Assembly: GCF_021917145.1 (NCBI RefSeq)
Contig: NC_061080.1
Coordinates: 1,717,497-1,781,496, forward strand
Source of the DNA: Hypomesus transpacificus
Lineage: Eukaryota > Chordata > Actinopteri > Osmeriformes > Osmeridae
Length of the DNA stretch: 64,000 nt
Direction: 5' to 3'
This document shows, piece by piece, positions 1 to 14,955 of this stretch. Below the pieces are notes generated by a model. The model ran no database searches and had not been told where the DNA came from. It saw nothing but the letters and a program-made list of their open reading frames with translations. Each line of letters opens with the position of its first letter. The stretch's first letter is position 1. Both the position numbers and the translations under genes were made by a program.

Positions 1-1365
1 AAGTAGAACAAGGACTGGAAAAATGTATTACTGTGAAGAAAACAAAAGAAGCCTTCTCTCTCTCTCTCGCTCTCTCTTTCTCTCTCGCTCTCTCTCTCTC
101 TCCAAGGCGTCTAGTCCCGACGTGTTAGAAGAGCTTTGAGGTGCGCTGGGAAACAGATAAGGTCCCTGAGGTATCCAGTCTGTTTTTCTTCTTTTTTTTA
201 TATATATATATAATTTTCTGTGTGTGCGTGTGTGTGTTTTGACTCATCGGAACACTTGTTGATGTATGGTATAGATGGGATCTATGCTTCGATGGTTATT
301 GGTGCTGGAAACTGCACAGAACTGCACAACACAATGGATCTCTGTACCTGGGACTCCTCACTCTGGTAGTGTCCCCATAATGTACAGGTCGTACATTCGA
401 TTTCACTTGATAAGGGCCTATACAATAATACAAATTATAATTTAAAAAAGTTCGGGTGCAGAGATAAGGTACCACCCACAGAAAGGAGGCGTCGTCGTTT
501 TCCTACACAAGTGTGTCTGTGCCACAGTTTGGGACCGCCCCACTCCCCTCTCTCCAGCCCCCCAGCCCCGTCTCTGTCGAACGTCCCACTAACAGACACG
601 CCCTCATCAACACTCAGCTAGACATTCCTGGACATGGCAACCATCTACTGGAAATGGCACCATCTTGGTCCTCTACAACCAGGAAGACACTACAGTCCCT
701 GGAGATATTTAAACTCGCTAGGAAACAAGCTTCAATATCCCAATTCCTCAACCTCCACCTCTGGTTTCTTTCGATAACCTGGTGTCGTTGAAATGGATCG
801 CGAGTTGGAGACGAGTGACTCGAATCCGATTCCATGTCAGTTGTAATATGTTTCTTTAAAGTGCCTTAGACACTAAAGAAGAGCATACGTGGACTATACA
901 TGGGTGTACGCCCGTATAAAACAAGTACAAACACACGCGTGGACAGTATTATATTGTGTTGGGGGGGAAAACCCAACCAGGAAAAAGAGCACTACTTAAA
1001 CTCTTGTGTATTTGAATTTGCTTTTTCAGATCATATCCAGTGCGTTGTTCGTACATCCCATTCCTAGTCACCTTCCCTAGGTAGAGCGTGGGTCAGAAAT
1101 CAGTGTTAAAAACTAGCGACATGAGATGTGGAGCCTTCTGCTTAGCCCCCCCCATCCCCGTCGAGCAAGAAGTGATTTCATTTGGTTAAAAGCTTTAACA
1201 TCCATGAGTCTAGTTAACTCTTTACTTTTTATCATCCTCAAAACTGGCTGTTAACAACCAGCCATGTCAACTGCAAATACTCCCATTTTATTCCTTGTAT
1301 ACCTTGTATTTCTAGACAGTGATTTTTTTTGTAAAAGACAAATAAAGCATATTCATTGTAGCGTG
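1..1365 (+). other. Possible 3' end of a plus-strand transcript
   Basis: No protein-coding exon is recognisable here. A canonical AATAAA at 1341-1346 is followed within 20-40 bases by a GT-rich stretch (gtgtgtggtttgtgtgg), the usual layout of a vertebrate cleavage site on the plus strand. This suggests that the first ~1.36 kb is 3' UTR of a gene starting left of the window and running towards ubn2. The only open frames are short and unrecognised (for example 513-791 plus). The gene cannot be named from this sequence. Confidence 0.35.
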
Positions 1366-1468
1366 TGTGGTTTGTGTGGTTTGTTCCAAGCTGTGCAGCG
1401 ATTTGAACGTTGACTGCAGTCGTAAAGAGCAAGAAAACATGGCAGTCATACTGAAACCTCCTCCCATT

Positions 1469-3137
<1,669 letters not shown>

Positions 3138-4868
3138 TCAGTGGGACTTCCTCTTCATGTCTCCACCCTGGCTTTGGTTCGCATCTGTGTGGGAGGACAG
3201 AGTTATCCGTTACACAGGGACAGTGTGTGGGAGGACAGAGTTATCCATCACACAGGGACAGTGTGCAGGAGGACAGAGTTATCCGTTACACAGGGACAGT
3301 GTGTGGGAGGACAGAGTTATCTGTTACACAGGGACAGTGTGTAGGAGGACAGAGTTATCCGTTACACTGGGACAGTGTGTGGGAGGACAGAGTTATCCGT
3401 TACACAGGGACAGTGTGTGGGAGGACAGTTATCCATCACACAGGGACAGTGTATGGGAGGACAGAGTTATCCATCACACAGGGACAGTGTGCAGGAGGAC
3501 AGAGTTATCCGTTACACAGGGACAGTGTGTGGGAGGACAGTTATCCATCACACAGGGACAGTGTATGGGAGGACAGAGTTATCCATCACACAGGGACAGT
3601 GTGCAGGAGGACAGAGTTATCTGTTACACAGGGACAGTGTGTGGGAGGACAGAGTTATCCGTCACACAGGGACAATGTGCGGGAGGACAGAGTTATCCGT
3701 CACACAGGGACAGTGTGCAGGAGGACAGTTATCCGGTCACACAGGGACAGTGTGTGGGAGGACAGAGTTATCCGTTACACAGGGACAGTGTGTGGGAGGA
3801 CAGAGTTATCCGTCACACAGGGACAGTGTGCGGGAGGACAGAGTTATCCGTTACACAGGGACAGTGTGTGGGAGGACAGTTATCCATTAGACAGGGACAG
3901 TGTGTGGGAGGACAGTTATCCGTTAGACAGGGACAGTGTGTGGGAGGACAGTTATCCGTTACACAGGGACAGTGTGTGGGAGGACAGTTATCCGTTACAC
4001 AGGGACAGTGTGTGGGAGGACAGTTATCCGTTAGACAGGGACAGTGTGTGGGAGGACAGTTATCCGTTACACAAGGACAGTGTGTGGGAGGACAGTTATC
4101 CGTTACACAGGGACAGTGTGTGGGAGGACAGTTATCCGTTAGACAGGGACAGTGTGTGGGAGGGGGAGGAGGGGCATGTTCTGGTGTGGAGAGAAACACA
4201 AATGCCGACGACCACTTATTCCGAGTCAGGGTGGCAGGTTTGCGAGACGGACGCGACGAAGAGGGGCGACGAGTAAACCAGATGCTGAACAACAAGACGT
4301 ATGGAGGGAGGGAGGAGTGTTTACCTGAGAAAGCAAGCTGCAAGTGGGGAGGTAGTGCAGGCTGTGACCCTGACTGGAGACTCTTATACAGTTCTGAGGA
4401 GAGATGGAGGGAGGGATGAGAGGTATGGAGGGACAACAGGTATGTTTCAAGTGTACAGATGGGGGTAGAGGTGAATGGAGGAAAGGGAAGAGAGAGCATG
4501 GAAGTGAAGAACAGTGAGCGCAGCGTAACAGCAGAGAAAGAGGGGAACGGGATTGGGAGACAGGGGATGGATGGAAGGGTGAAAGATGGGGTGAAAGAAC
4601 GAGACCGGGCAGTGAGAGGGGTACAGTGAGAAAAGAGCCTTGTTGGCACATTGAAACTTGAGCCGTTCCACCCCAGTATGGTTACATCACATTGACGACA
4701 CAACAACACACCACACAGACACACATAGGGGCTAAAAAGCCCGCTAGACTACACTCTTTTGCAAAAACGATAAAAATGTCCATCGTTTTTCTTAGCGACA
4801 ATCAAATAAAATGTAATACCTCGTATAGACTTTTCACTTAATGGTTTTCCGATATAATTCCTGCCACA

Positions 4869-4909
<41 letters not shown>

Positions 4910-7900
4910 GGGGGGGGGGGGGGGGGAAGCGGCATGTTGGGTGGCTTGGGCGGCACGCTGACTCACCCATGAGCTCGCTCTGTGCCAGGGCGGCGTATCC
5001 TGAGTTGGCGCCACTGGCCCCCGGCACCCCGGGGGGGCTGAAGTTAAGCAGCGAGGGGAACTGGAAGGGCAGCGACACGGGCACTAGGCCCCCCAGCATC
5101 CCGAAGCCCAGGGGCAGGGAGGGGGGGCTGCCCAGCAGGGTGCCGCCTGCTGAAGACACCTGCAGAGATGGAGGGAGGGCAACGGGGGGGGGGTGGACAA
5201 TTTGGAGTTAAATACGAACGAAAATAAACAACTTGATTGTAGAAGTCCCTTCACTCTCCCGTGGGTTGACTGACCTGTGACAGGTGAGAGGTAACAGGAG
5301 GCGTGGCCAGGGTTCCCGTCAGCGCCCGACTGCCGACGGATTTGCTGCCCTGGCCGGCTCCGCCCGCCGCCCTCTGCCTCTGCTGCCCGTGGCCGCCGGA
5401 GGGGGAGGGGCTACCGGCCGGCGACATGCCCATGGGGCTGCTGCTGCTGCTGGCGTTGGCTCCACCGCTGCTGACCGACGGAGCCTTCTGACCCCCGGCG
5501 AAGCTGTAGATCCCCCCGGCCCCGCCCTTGGCCTGGCCCCCGCCCGGCACGCTGAAGGGGGGCCGGAAGCCCGAGGCCTTGGGGGACTGGTACTGGTGCT
5601 GCCCGGCCATCATCTGGGGGAGGGACAGGCCGTGGGAGGGGGAGGAGGAGGGGGGGGAGGGAGAGGAGGAGGGCGGGGGGGTGGGGGCCGGGGGCCGGGG
5701 CGTGAGCTTGATGATCGGCGAGCTGCTGCTGTGGGAGGACTTGGTGAGCGTGGCCTGCATGGGCGTGATGAAGTTGGACTGGTGGTGGGGGTGGTGGTGG
5801 TGAGCGTGGGCGGGGAGCCCCTTGGCCTGAGGGTGGGAGGAGGAGGAGGCGGAGGCGGCGGGAGAGGAGGAGGGCGAGGAGGAAGAGGGGAGGCCGAAGG
5901 ACTGGGCGCCGGGGTGGGAGTTGGCGCGGGACTGCGGGGAGGAGGAGGGGGGCAGGGCCCCCATGTGGCCACCGTTGCTGCTGCCGATGCCGCCAGCTTT
6001 GGCGGCGCTCTTGGCCAATCCCGACACGGCCATGCCCGACGCCACCTTGCCCACCCCTGGGGAGGCGAAGCCCTTCTGGTGGGGGGGCAGCAGGGGCGAC
6101 GCCGTGGGGGGCGGGCGGGGCTTGGGCGGGGAGGGGGACGGTGGGGGGTGGAGTTTACTCCCTCCGGCCAGCACGCCCGTCCGGTGGGAGGCCGTCGCCA
6201 CGCCCACGTGCCTCTGCGCCTGCCCCATAAGCCCCGCCCCTTTCATCAAGCCGTATGCGTCCCCGCCCCGGACCGTCAGCGCCTGGCCCGTCTGGAGGCG
6301 CGCCATCGAGGACACGGAGGGCGAGGCGGACGCCGCCGCCGCTGCCGTCGTCATGGCGACCATGGCGGAGGAGACGGAGTTGGCCAGGGACATGGCCACC
6401 AGGGGGGGGGTCTCCATCTTGGAGAGGGAATGCTGCGCGGAGGGGTAGTGGGGCGCCACCGAGGGCGGGGAGGAGGCGGGGACCTGGAGGGGCGGCGGGG
6501 AGAGGGGGCTGTCCCCGGGGCCCAGGCCCTTGGCAGCGTTGCTGAGCAGGGCCAGGGCGTGGGAGATGGAGTCCAGCGAGGGCGCCGTCAGGTCCTCGTC
6601 CAGGGAGTCCGACAGGCAGATGGGCTCCGAGGGGCAGGCGGGCGAGGAGGAGGAGAGGGGCAGGCGGACGACAGCCCCCGCCATGGAGGAGGGCAGGGAG
6701 GGAGGGGTGGCGGTGGGGAGCCTCTGGATCCACGGGCCCTCCTGGAGACGCAGCACAGTTAATACTGCTCCGACAACAGACACGACATGCTGGTTCACGA
6801 CCAGCAGCACAACCCTGGGTGAGGAAAATGGCTGCCACTCACCTTGGCTTTGGCCTTTGGACCGGGGACCATCCTCTTCTTAGCTCTGGGGAGAGAAACA
6901 AACATGTTTAATAATACTTTCCCCTGGGAGTTAGTGCCAAAAGCTAAAAAAATTCAAATCAAAACGATAGGTGTTGTTTGAAGGGGGTGGGTGGGGGAAG
7001 GGGTGTAGCACTTACAGGTTGCCAGTGAGGTGACTGTGTACTGCACGGCTCTCCTTGAACAGCATCCTGACAAGATGGACGACAGCGTTACACAATCTGT
7101 ACTGAAGTGGTGACACACGCACATCCACTTGACAGCCAAAGGTCAAACTATTCCAAAACATGCGCGGTGAAACAGACACGAAAACACACACACACACACA
7201 GGAGTCAACCAACCTGGCCTGCATCCAGCCCTTGGGCCACAGTGGTTTGACTTCATTCTCCATGAAGGCCTTGAGGTAATCCTCCACCGACAGAGAGCAC
7301 TGGGCCTCCAGCTCGTAGCAGCTCAGCTTCACACGCACCAGGTTACACAGCAGGCCCCTGCACACACACACACACACACAGGAGGTGAGGAAATGAGAGT
7401 TGACCTCAAACAACACCTCCGTAACGACTTTTTGACTGAAGAGACGTGAGGTTACCTGAGCTTGTCGTCCCAGACAAACTTCTTCCTGGGACCCATGACC
7501 CTCTTGCCTGGCTTCTCCTCGTCCTCCTCCTCCCCAGAACCGTTCTTCTCCACCTCCTCAGACTGCTGCCTAGGAGACGCACACACACTTAAGTCAAGTA
7601 CCCTGTGTTTTACCTCCAGAAGAGAAACCCTCTTACTCTTAAGTGCCGAGGACAGAGGCAGCACATGGTTCTGTTTGTACACCACCGTGATAAGAGAAGC
7701 TCACTTTTACTGAGGAACCACTGGAGAGAAAGAAAAGATGTCTGATTTGCTCAGTGGGAACCCTAGTATTGAAACAGCTGTGTGTGTGTTCTTACTTGGC
7801 AGCCTTGGCCATGCAGTCCATGTTGTATTTCTGGATCTGCTCGGGCATCACACTGCACACGGCCAGCTTCAGCTTCAGCAGGGGCGTCCGCAGACGGTCA

Positions 7901-8277
7901 TCCTGAGGCGGGCGGAGAGAGAGACAAAATATGAGTTAAAAAAAAAAAAAGACACAGAAAGAACCAAAAGCAAGAAGAAGAAGAAAGACACGAGGAGAGA
8001 AGAAGAAAGCGAGCAAGGAAGGGCGAGCCCCAACGACGTCACCTGGATGTTGAGGCTCAGCTTCTTCAGGCGTTTGAGCAGGGCCTCCTTGTTGCAGGGC
8101 ACAAAGGCCTCCATGTGGGAGTAGACCTGCGAGCGCACCGCCACGGGCTGCTCCTGAACCTGCAGCTCAATACTGGAGGGAGAGGGGGGGGGGGGGGAGA
8201 GAGGAAGAGAGAAAGGGAGGTAGAGAGAGAGGGGGAGGGGGGAGAGGGATGGAAAAGAGAGAGAAATAAAGAGAAGG

Positions 8278-8375
<98 letters not shown>

Positions 8376-11300
8376 ATATTCAGACGGAGAGAGTAGAGGG
8401 GGATGAAGGGAGAGAGAGATGCAGAGAGATTACAAGCCGTTTCACACCTACAGCTGGGCAGAAGAGGAAGAGTTTGAGGGGGAAAACTGGTTGTTCAAAA
8501 GGAGGCCAAACTCACTCGAGCAAGATGTTATTCATATCCAGGGTGAAGAATTTCTTCCTGCCTTCTTGATCAAACTGCCGCGATGCCTGAGGGGAGAAAT
8601 GGTTGAGTCAGCATACCAGTAGCACACTCCATACTGGGCCACACACACACAGACACACACCCCTAAGGCATTTTGTGTCAAGTCTCTGAAAGCCTCCATC
8701 TTTTCTCTTGCTCCATTTTGTCCGATTCTCTCATGCACTTTAGGCCTCTTTCAGCTGCTGCCCTCTCTACCTTTCCTGTCCTGAGGCGGTCTCACCATAC
8801 CTCCAACCCTGTCAAGGATCAATTACCAAGGCATTCTGGGTGGCCTCCTTCCAAATCACGAAACCTTATGAAAACCTTATTATTATTTTATTTTTTTAAA
8901 CGTCACAACCTACACACATCTACTGGCTGCATGTGAGCGGTTGTAAAATCTTCTCAAGTCAGCCAAACAGGCCAGAGCGCCGTGGATGATACATGGGTGT
9001 TGTCGACCAACTCACCGCCCGTAGGTCCTCGATCCGTTTGGTGAGGGGAGGAGGCAGGCCGTCCGGGAGGGGAGGGGGGGATAGGAGGCCCGCTGAGACT
9101 CCCAGTCCCCTTCCCAGACCCCCTCCTCCCACCTTCGGCCCAGGAACTCCAACTCCCAGCAGGCCGTTCTCTCTCGCCGACGAGTGAGGCGCACTCGAGT
9201 CCAGCAGGCCAAAGTCCAGGTCGCCTAGGAGGTCCTGCAGCTCCTTCTCGTTGGCCGAGCCCAGCAGTGACATCATGGCAGGGTCGGCGGTCAGGTCGGC
9301 CAGCGAGACGTCGTTGGCGGCGTTGCCGTGCATGTGGGAGTTCGCTAGCATGTTGTTGGCGCGGGGGGCGTTGGCCAAGCCGCCTGCCAGGCCAGGGTGC
9401 ACCGCGCTGGGGTTGACCTTCCGCAGCTCCTCCTTCTCCCGGGTGAAGCGACGTAGCATCGCCGCCAGGCACAACGAGTCCTTCATCAGTTTCTTCCTCT
9501 TCTTCTTCTCTGGCCGGTGGATGTTGTGAGACGACACTCTGCAGGAGGGGGGGGGGGGGGGCGGGGGGGGGAGGCAGGCAGGCAGAAAGGAGAGGCAGGA
9601 CACAGAGGGAGGAGAGAAAAGGAGGACATGAGTGGCCGAAATCAAAAGAGCAGTCAATCATTAGCCGTGTTATCTTGTATAACGTGGCAAAGCCTTTCAA
9701 GCAATACAGGGTGAATATGGCTGATAATAGCCCATGCTATTTTTGGGTGGGAGGTCTTTAGGATTAGGGGGGGGGCGGGTGTGAATGGCAGTGGAGACAG
9801 TGATTAGCCAATGAGAGCGTGTCTAATGGACTCATTGTGTGGTAGAGAGGCCTGTCTGTCATAACACCAGGCAGCCATTCTGTGTCATGGAGGACAAGCA
9901 TGCAGAATCCTATGCACTTAGCTAAGCACCGGGAAGATATGCACTGCAAATAGACTAGATAAGGTGAAGTATGAAAAACGTGTGGCATTTCAATCAAACA
10001 ATAATGAAAAAATGTACTTTCAAACCTGCCTTCGCATTTAAGGAAAGCTCTTGCAGAAACGGTGCTTATAAAGTTAGCCACGGCAGTTGCACACGTCACT
10101 GTTCCCAAGGACTTTCAGTAATAAACGAACGTAGCTTCTCGACACACGGAATCGTGTCGGTTTAGAAATACTGTCTCAATAACATTTCAAGTGTTTACTT
10201 TTTTGGACACCTTGATGAAGGTGTAAAATGTCAACAACAACAAAGAAACAGTGTAGCCAGACAGGCGGGCCCCAGGCTGTCATCTCACCCTTGCTTGGGC
10301 ACTCGGTTCTTCCTCGGCTTCTTCTCCTCCAGGCTGTTCCCTTCTTTTCTCTTCCGTCTCTTGATCACTTGCTCCTCGCCATCCTTGAGTTTCTGCTGAA
10401 AGGCCGGATAGAACAGAAGAGCAAATGATTCATTCGCAAAAACACATCCCACCGCAGGATGCGACTTCAAAACAGTTTGGCCGCGTCGGCTGGAACGGAC
10501 CCAAAGAATAAGTGCTCCACTCGACACCTCCTTGCAGGTAGGCTGGTCCTACGTACACAATGACTCCCCTCTACAGTTATTCACTTAGCGGACGCTGAGT
10601 CCGTCACCAAGCGACGTGCGACTGCCGCACGCGGTGAGCTACGCTTGGCTGCGCCGACTAACAGTCTCTCTCTGGGGGGTGGGGGGGGGGGGGCGTCTTA
10701 CCCGGGGTTCGCCGTCCTTGGCCCCGTCTTCACCCTCGTCCTCCGAGGTGGCGCGGAACTGCAGCGTGCCCGTGTTGATGTAGAACCCTCCCAGCTTGGT
10801 GGTCAGGGAAGCGGGCACCAGCTCATCGTACTGTCACGGGAGGGGCAGCGGTTAGCGAGTGTCAAGCGGAGCTCAGACTCTGAATACAGAGTGAGCGTCC
10901 TCACAGCTAAAACAACGTGGCTCTGTGTGGATGACGAGGGTCGCCAAGGACAAGAGGCAGTTGGGGAGGCAAAGCGCTCTCAAACATCCCGGACCGGGGT
11001 CTTAACCCTGTCGCACTCCGTGTTAAATCACTGGGATATAATCAGGTACATCAGATATTCATAATCATCAGTCATTATAAACAGACGTAAGAAGTGCGAA
11101 GATGCACAGTTGGATATATACAGTATATTATACGGAATTAAAGTTGAGTGGATGAAAGTATTACATCGCTGAGGCAAGAACGCTCGTTCATTAATGGCAG
11201 CCTTAAGCGTTATTGAGTTGAATTTGGTTTAAAGGAGGATGGAGCACAGAGGTAGAGAGGTTGAGAAGGGAATACTGACTGCTTCCGAGTTGTCTATGAA

Positions 11301-12743
11301 GGGATCAGTCTCGTCGTAGCCAAAGCCTATGTCTATCAGATCCTGCATCCTATCCTTCCTCTTCTTCTTCCCCGCATTCCCCTGGGTCAAAGATAGACAA
11401 CGGTTAAAAGTTTGGTCGTAAAACTGGTAGTATGCCACAACAGTCATACTGACTTTGTGCTAATTCCCTACTGAAAAAAAGATGCAATTGGCTGAGATGG
11501 TGCCACCTGAACTTACATATTTGCTTTCAAACTTTTTAGCCATGGCTTCGACCTGCAGTCTGTCTTTCTCATCGTCGTTAAAAGGGTCGTTAGGGTCGAG
11601 TACAGGGGCAGGGACAGGGGCAGGGGCGATACTAGGGGGGGTCTTCTTTGCCTGGGGGTAGGGAGTGAAAGCGAATGAAAAAAGAAATTCAGCCAATAAT
11701 ATGACCCGTAAACTATAAACAATGCACTGCTTATCAAAGCACAACGCAACATTACGTCAAAGTGATGTTTTTGTATTAAATGTAAAGCTACTTAACCATG
11801 CGGCATGGCAATATCAGATGTAGCCCCTTTTAGCATTGAAATTGCTACATTCTTCATTACTTAATATTACTGCTATTGACATTTTGACACATACTTTAAA
11901 TCATCATAGTAAAGTGTTCTAATAATTGTATGCATATATCATACAAATCAATCAGCAGAGACGGGGTGGCTTGATCTCATAACATTTACATAAATCCCCA
12001 TTCCCCGACCAGCTACATCCTGGTACTTCCGTCCCACTCCATCAGCGGCAGTGATCTCCTATCTATCACCCATAGACAACGGAGTGAACTGCACTATGTG
12101 GCATTTTCTAGTGCTGTAATGGCTGTGTGTGTATGTGTGTGTGTAGGCTTGGTAAGTTAAAAACCCATAGGAAACAGGTAGCTCCATAAGCTTGATCACG
12201 CAACGAGCAAACGGCCTCACATCTCACGTGCAGTTGGAGAGTTGCAACTTGGCCAAGCTACTGTGGATGACTGAATGAATGGAAGAACTGGGGTCTTTTG
12301 TGTTAAGTCCATGAATGGTCATTTTGCCACCACGCTAGTCCGAGGGAGCACAAGGTGCACTTCCCCCTAGTCAGCAGTGACAAGCACACACTACCAAATG
12401 CAATAAAAATATGACTCTCGACTTGGCCTAGCACACTGTAGGGTCATACCTGAATATTTTGGATGAGTTCGCTGTAATTGAACTCGGCAGACGATTGATC
12501 GCTGGGCTCGGACAGAGAAAGGTTCAATCGCACAGTAATCTTCTTTGCTTCAGCCTTGTCCCTGTCGCCAGCTTTGCCGAAAAGACCACCATCTCCTGCC
12601 CCGGTCGCTATGGTGTCGGCCTCCGCATCTTCATCTAAGTTGATGTCGGCCTCATCATCCAACCGGCGTTTCCTAGAATCCGAGGCTGATCCAGCAGCGA
12701 AGGCCGAGAGGGTGACAAATTGTACTTTTCTCGGTTCGGCCAT
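3138..12743 (-). CDS. ubn2: Ubinuclein-2 (HIRA complex subunit)
   Basis: Subunit of the HIRA histone chaperone complex, which deposits histone H3.3 in the nucleus. Coding exons (high to low coordinate): 12743-12450, 11651-11517, 11381-11280, 10830-10702, 10395-10289, 9538-9016, 8586-8516, 8172-8043, 7902-7796, 7569-7456, 7357-7214, 7066-7016, 6885-6843, 6741-5275, 5159-4967, 4393-4325. All are in phase and give ~1226 residues. A terminal exon probably lies at 3167-3138, but its phase is off by one. The start MAEPRKVQF fits the family. Exons 2-4 hold the Hpc2-related (HRD) domain with [36 protein letters not shown] and [26 protein letters not shown] and [13 protein letters not shown] favour UBN2 over UBN1. 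Exons 6-12 hold the ubinuclein middle domain ([33 protein letters not shown]). Exon 14 is a long Ser/Pro/Gly/His-rich disordered region starting near [11 protein letters not shown]. Exon 15 carries the conserved [10 protein letters not shown] tail. Confidence 0.92.
3187..4160. repeat. 26-copy 36/38-bp minisatellite
   Basis: A tandem array with a GTGTGGGAGGACAG core and a TTATCC[GA]T[TC]A[CG]ACAGGGACAGT tail, 26 copies by counting the GGGACAG (or variant) element. Proximal copies are mostly 38 bp (core followed by AGTT) and distal copies are all 36 bp (GA deleted). Point variants include gcagg, tatgg, gcggg, cactggg and gttagac. The array lies in the last intron of ubn2, between the exon ending at 4325 and the candidate terminal exon at 3138-3167. 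Because the unit is not a multiple of three and is nearly stop-free, it opens long false reading frames in several phases. Confidence 0.97.
4871..4926. repeat. Poly(G)/poly(C) tract
   Basis: A 56-base G homopolymer on the plus strand with a single T at 4909. It lies ~40 bases inside the intron that follows ubn2 exon 15 (donor at 4966-4965), so the pre-mRNA carries a C-run there. Length is likely unreliable because sequencing and assembly of such runs is error-prone. Confidence 0.95.
8282..8371. repeat. (GA)n microsatellite
   Basis: A GA dinucleotide run of ~90 bases with one GAAAG interruption, in the ubn2 intron between exons 7 and 8. It is flanked by further purine-rich sequence from 8176, so the ubn2 transcript has an unusually long pyrimidine stretch upstream of the exon 8 acceptor. 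Confidence 0.95.
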
Positions 12744-13688
12744 TTGGATGAGCTGCCTGCCTGAACCTCGCTCCGGACAGACAGCGACAGCGCGAGCTAC
12801 TTCGCGAAACTACTTCAAATTGGCGAATTCAAGGGTGTTCCGCCAAGATGCAAAGGCTATTTAGTGCCTAGTAAGATGTAAGGGGGCCTCCGCAACATAC
12901 GAATACAATTTCAGGGGATAAGATGGTCGGGGAAAAGTTGTTTTTTTCCGTAGCTACTTGCATCCTCAATTGCTATGGGACCGAGACATTCACAGGAGCC
13001 ATCTTGGATTTCGGGAGTAAATAAAATATCAGACGGAGGTCACTGGGCCTGCGCGAACATCTACAACGGAAGCAGCGTGAGTTTAGGGGGGTTGGCGTAT
13101 CCAATCAGAAAATTCCCTATTTTAAAGCCCGCCTCTATCACAACAGGCGATAATAAGAAAATCGTAAGGTGGTCCTATTATTATGACCTTTACAAGAATG
13201 TCTGAATGCGGTAAACAGACTTCCGAACAATTAAAAGTCTGTCACACTTGGATTGAGTGAATATATAGTCGGTCAGTTATTAGGGAAAGAGGAATCCTTT
13301 ATGATGCTAATCTTTGCCTGTCTATTCAGTGAGATGGGCTAAAATGCTGAATTGTGCGTTCCTCAACAATGACCTACCACAAACACCATTCCAAACGGAA
13401 ACAAGCCCTACACTTTAGAATGGTTGAGCATTCGACATCCGATTAAGACATTGTCTACCACAAACACTGAAGACCACCTGTTGATACAGTGGAAGAATCG
13501 CGTCCATACTGTGCTTAGATCTTACATTCACAGAACCTTAAATTAACATTAAAAAAACATATATATCACCACATTATATATATGTTTTTGTATACATTAT
13601 ATAATTGTTAATGTATTATAACATTAACAATTAAATATATTGGGAACAATAATTCAATCAACAAAACTCAAGCTATCAAAGAATACCA

Positions 13689-13694
13689 TTTAAT
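13689..13694 (-). terminator. ttc26: Candidate poly(A) signal of ttc26
   Basis: ATTAAA on the minus strand 213 bases past the ttc26 stop codon, in an AT-rich stretch. It would leave about 0.9 kb between the ttc26 3' end and the ubn2 start on the same strand. Confidence 0.4.
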
Positions 13695-13906
13695 ACTTTC
13701 ACGTAAAATGAGTTTACAATACAAATATACCATCATTATTTTTGTGTAAAAAACATACACAATGTATTGGCACATGATTACATTCCATATGATGCAATGA
13801 ATAAATACATTGATTCTAAAGGAGAAAACAAGAAGGTATCGAGCCAGTAAGAAGTGCATAATATTTACGGATAAACGGAGCATGTAATTATGACACAAAA
13901 TGGTTG

Positions 13907-14911
13907 TTATGATAATGAAACCCTGTTGTCTTTGGCCCACTTCCTCAGAGTCCTGATGATGTACTCCACCTGGGGGTTCCCCGTGCTGCGTAGCAGGGGC
14001 AGAACCTCCTTCAGGGTCTCCCTATGGACCACACCACAGGGATTAGCACCAGGGAACATAGACAGAACAAGTCAACATGAGAGGTCATGTATGTAACAGA
14101 TCAGGAGAACAGGGAACAGCTCAACGACTGCATAGTGGCATAGCACTTCCATATATTGAGAGAACTGTTAACTCTTTACATCAGGAACTACTGCGCTACT
14201 ATGTAGGACTTACTCCCTGTGGTCTTGTGTATGACATATGACCTCTTCCTTTTGATTGGCTCCTTAAGTGGGCCCAAGAAACCATACAACGGTTTTGTCA
14301 TGAACAACAAACGGAAAACGTTGACGAGCAGCACACGCAGGGATCCGAAACCTACTTGGACTCCCTGCCTGCCAGAATGAGCTGGAAGATTCCCACGCAG
14401 GCCCCTCTCTTGCCTTCCCAGTAGTTGGAACCGGGATCGAGTTTCTCCAGAGCGTCAAAGGCCTTGGCTGCATAGTAGAACTGGCCCATCTGAGACCAAA
14501 GACAAAGACAATGCTGTGTCACAGTGAGCAGACACGCTGCCATTCTGCTGCCATGGTATACACAGGAAGGAGCATCATAATGGGACTGAGCGTAAAGGCA
14601 GGGGGAGTACAGCACATTTAACCCAGACCTAGTTTAAGAGTCAAATACATTAAGAACACATATTAAAAGGTTAGGGTTAGAAAATGATGCCATCATCCCG
14701 CACATCTCAGTATTTTGACAGTAATCTCAGTCAAATTGTATTGTGGTTGCAACGGTAAATCAAATCTAGTCTGGTTCGGCGTGGAAGGTTTGTGTGTGGA
14801 GCACCTTGTAGCACTCGTTGGCTATGAGTTGTAAGAGACTGAAGGACTCTGAGGAAGTACCCATCTTCAGATACAGCTCCCAAGCTAGACGCCCTTTCTG
14901 ATTCATGATGT

Positions 14912-14955
<44 letters not shown>

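Noticed and set aside
3187-4160. Regular repeats resembling a CRISPR array
   Set aside because: Units are directly abutting with no unique spacers, in a eukaryotic intron; it is a minisatellite.
5284-6762. 492-residue plus-strand frame, Gly/Arg-rich
   Set aside because: Antisense shadow of the GC-rich ubn2 exon 6741-5275, whose minus-strand frame has UBN2 landmarks and consistent splice phase.
3138-12743. Assignment to UBN1
   Set aside because: [21 protein letters not shown] and the [10 protein letters not shown] tail agree with UBN2; UBN1 has DLIDMGYGYDESDSF.
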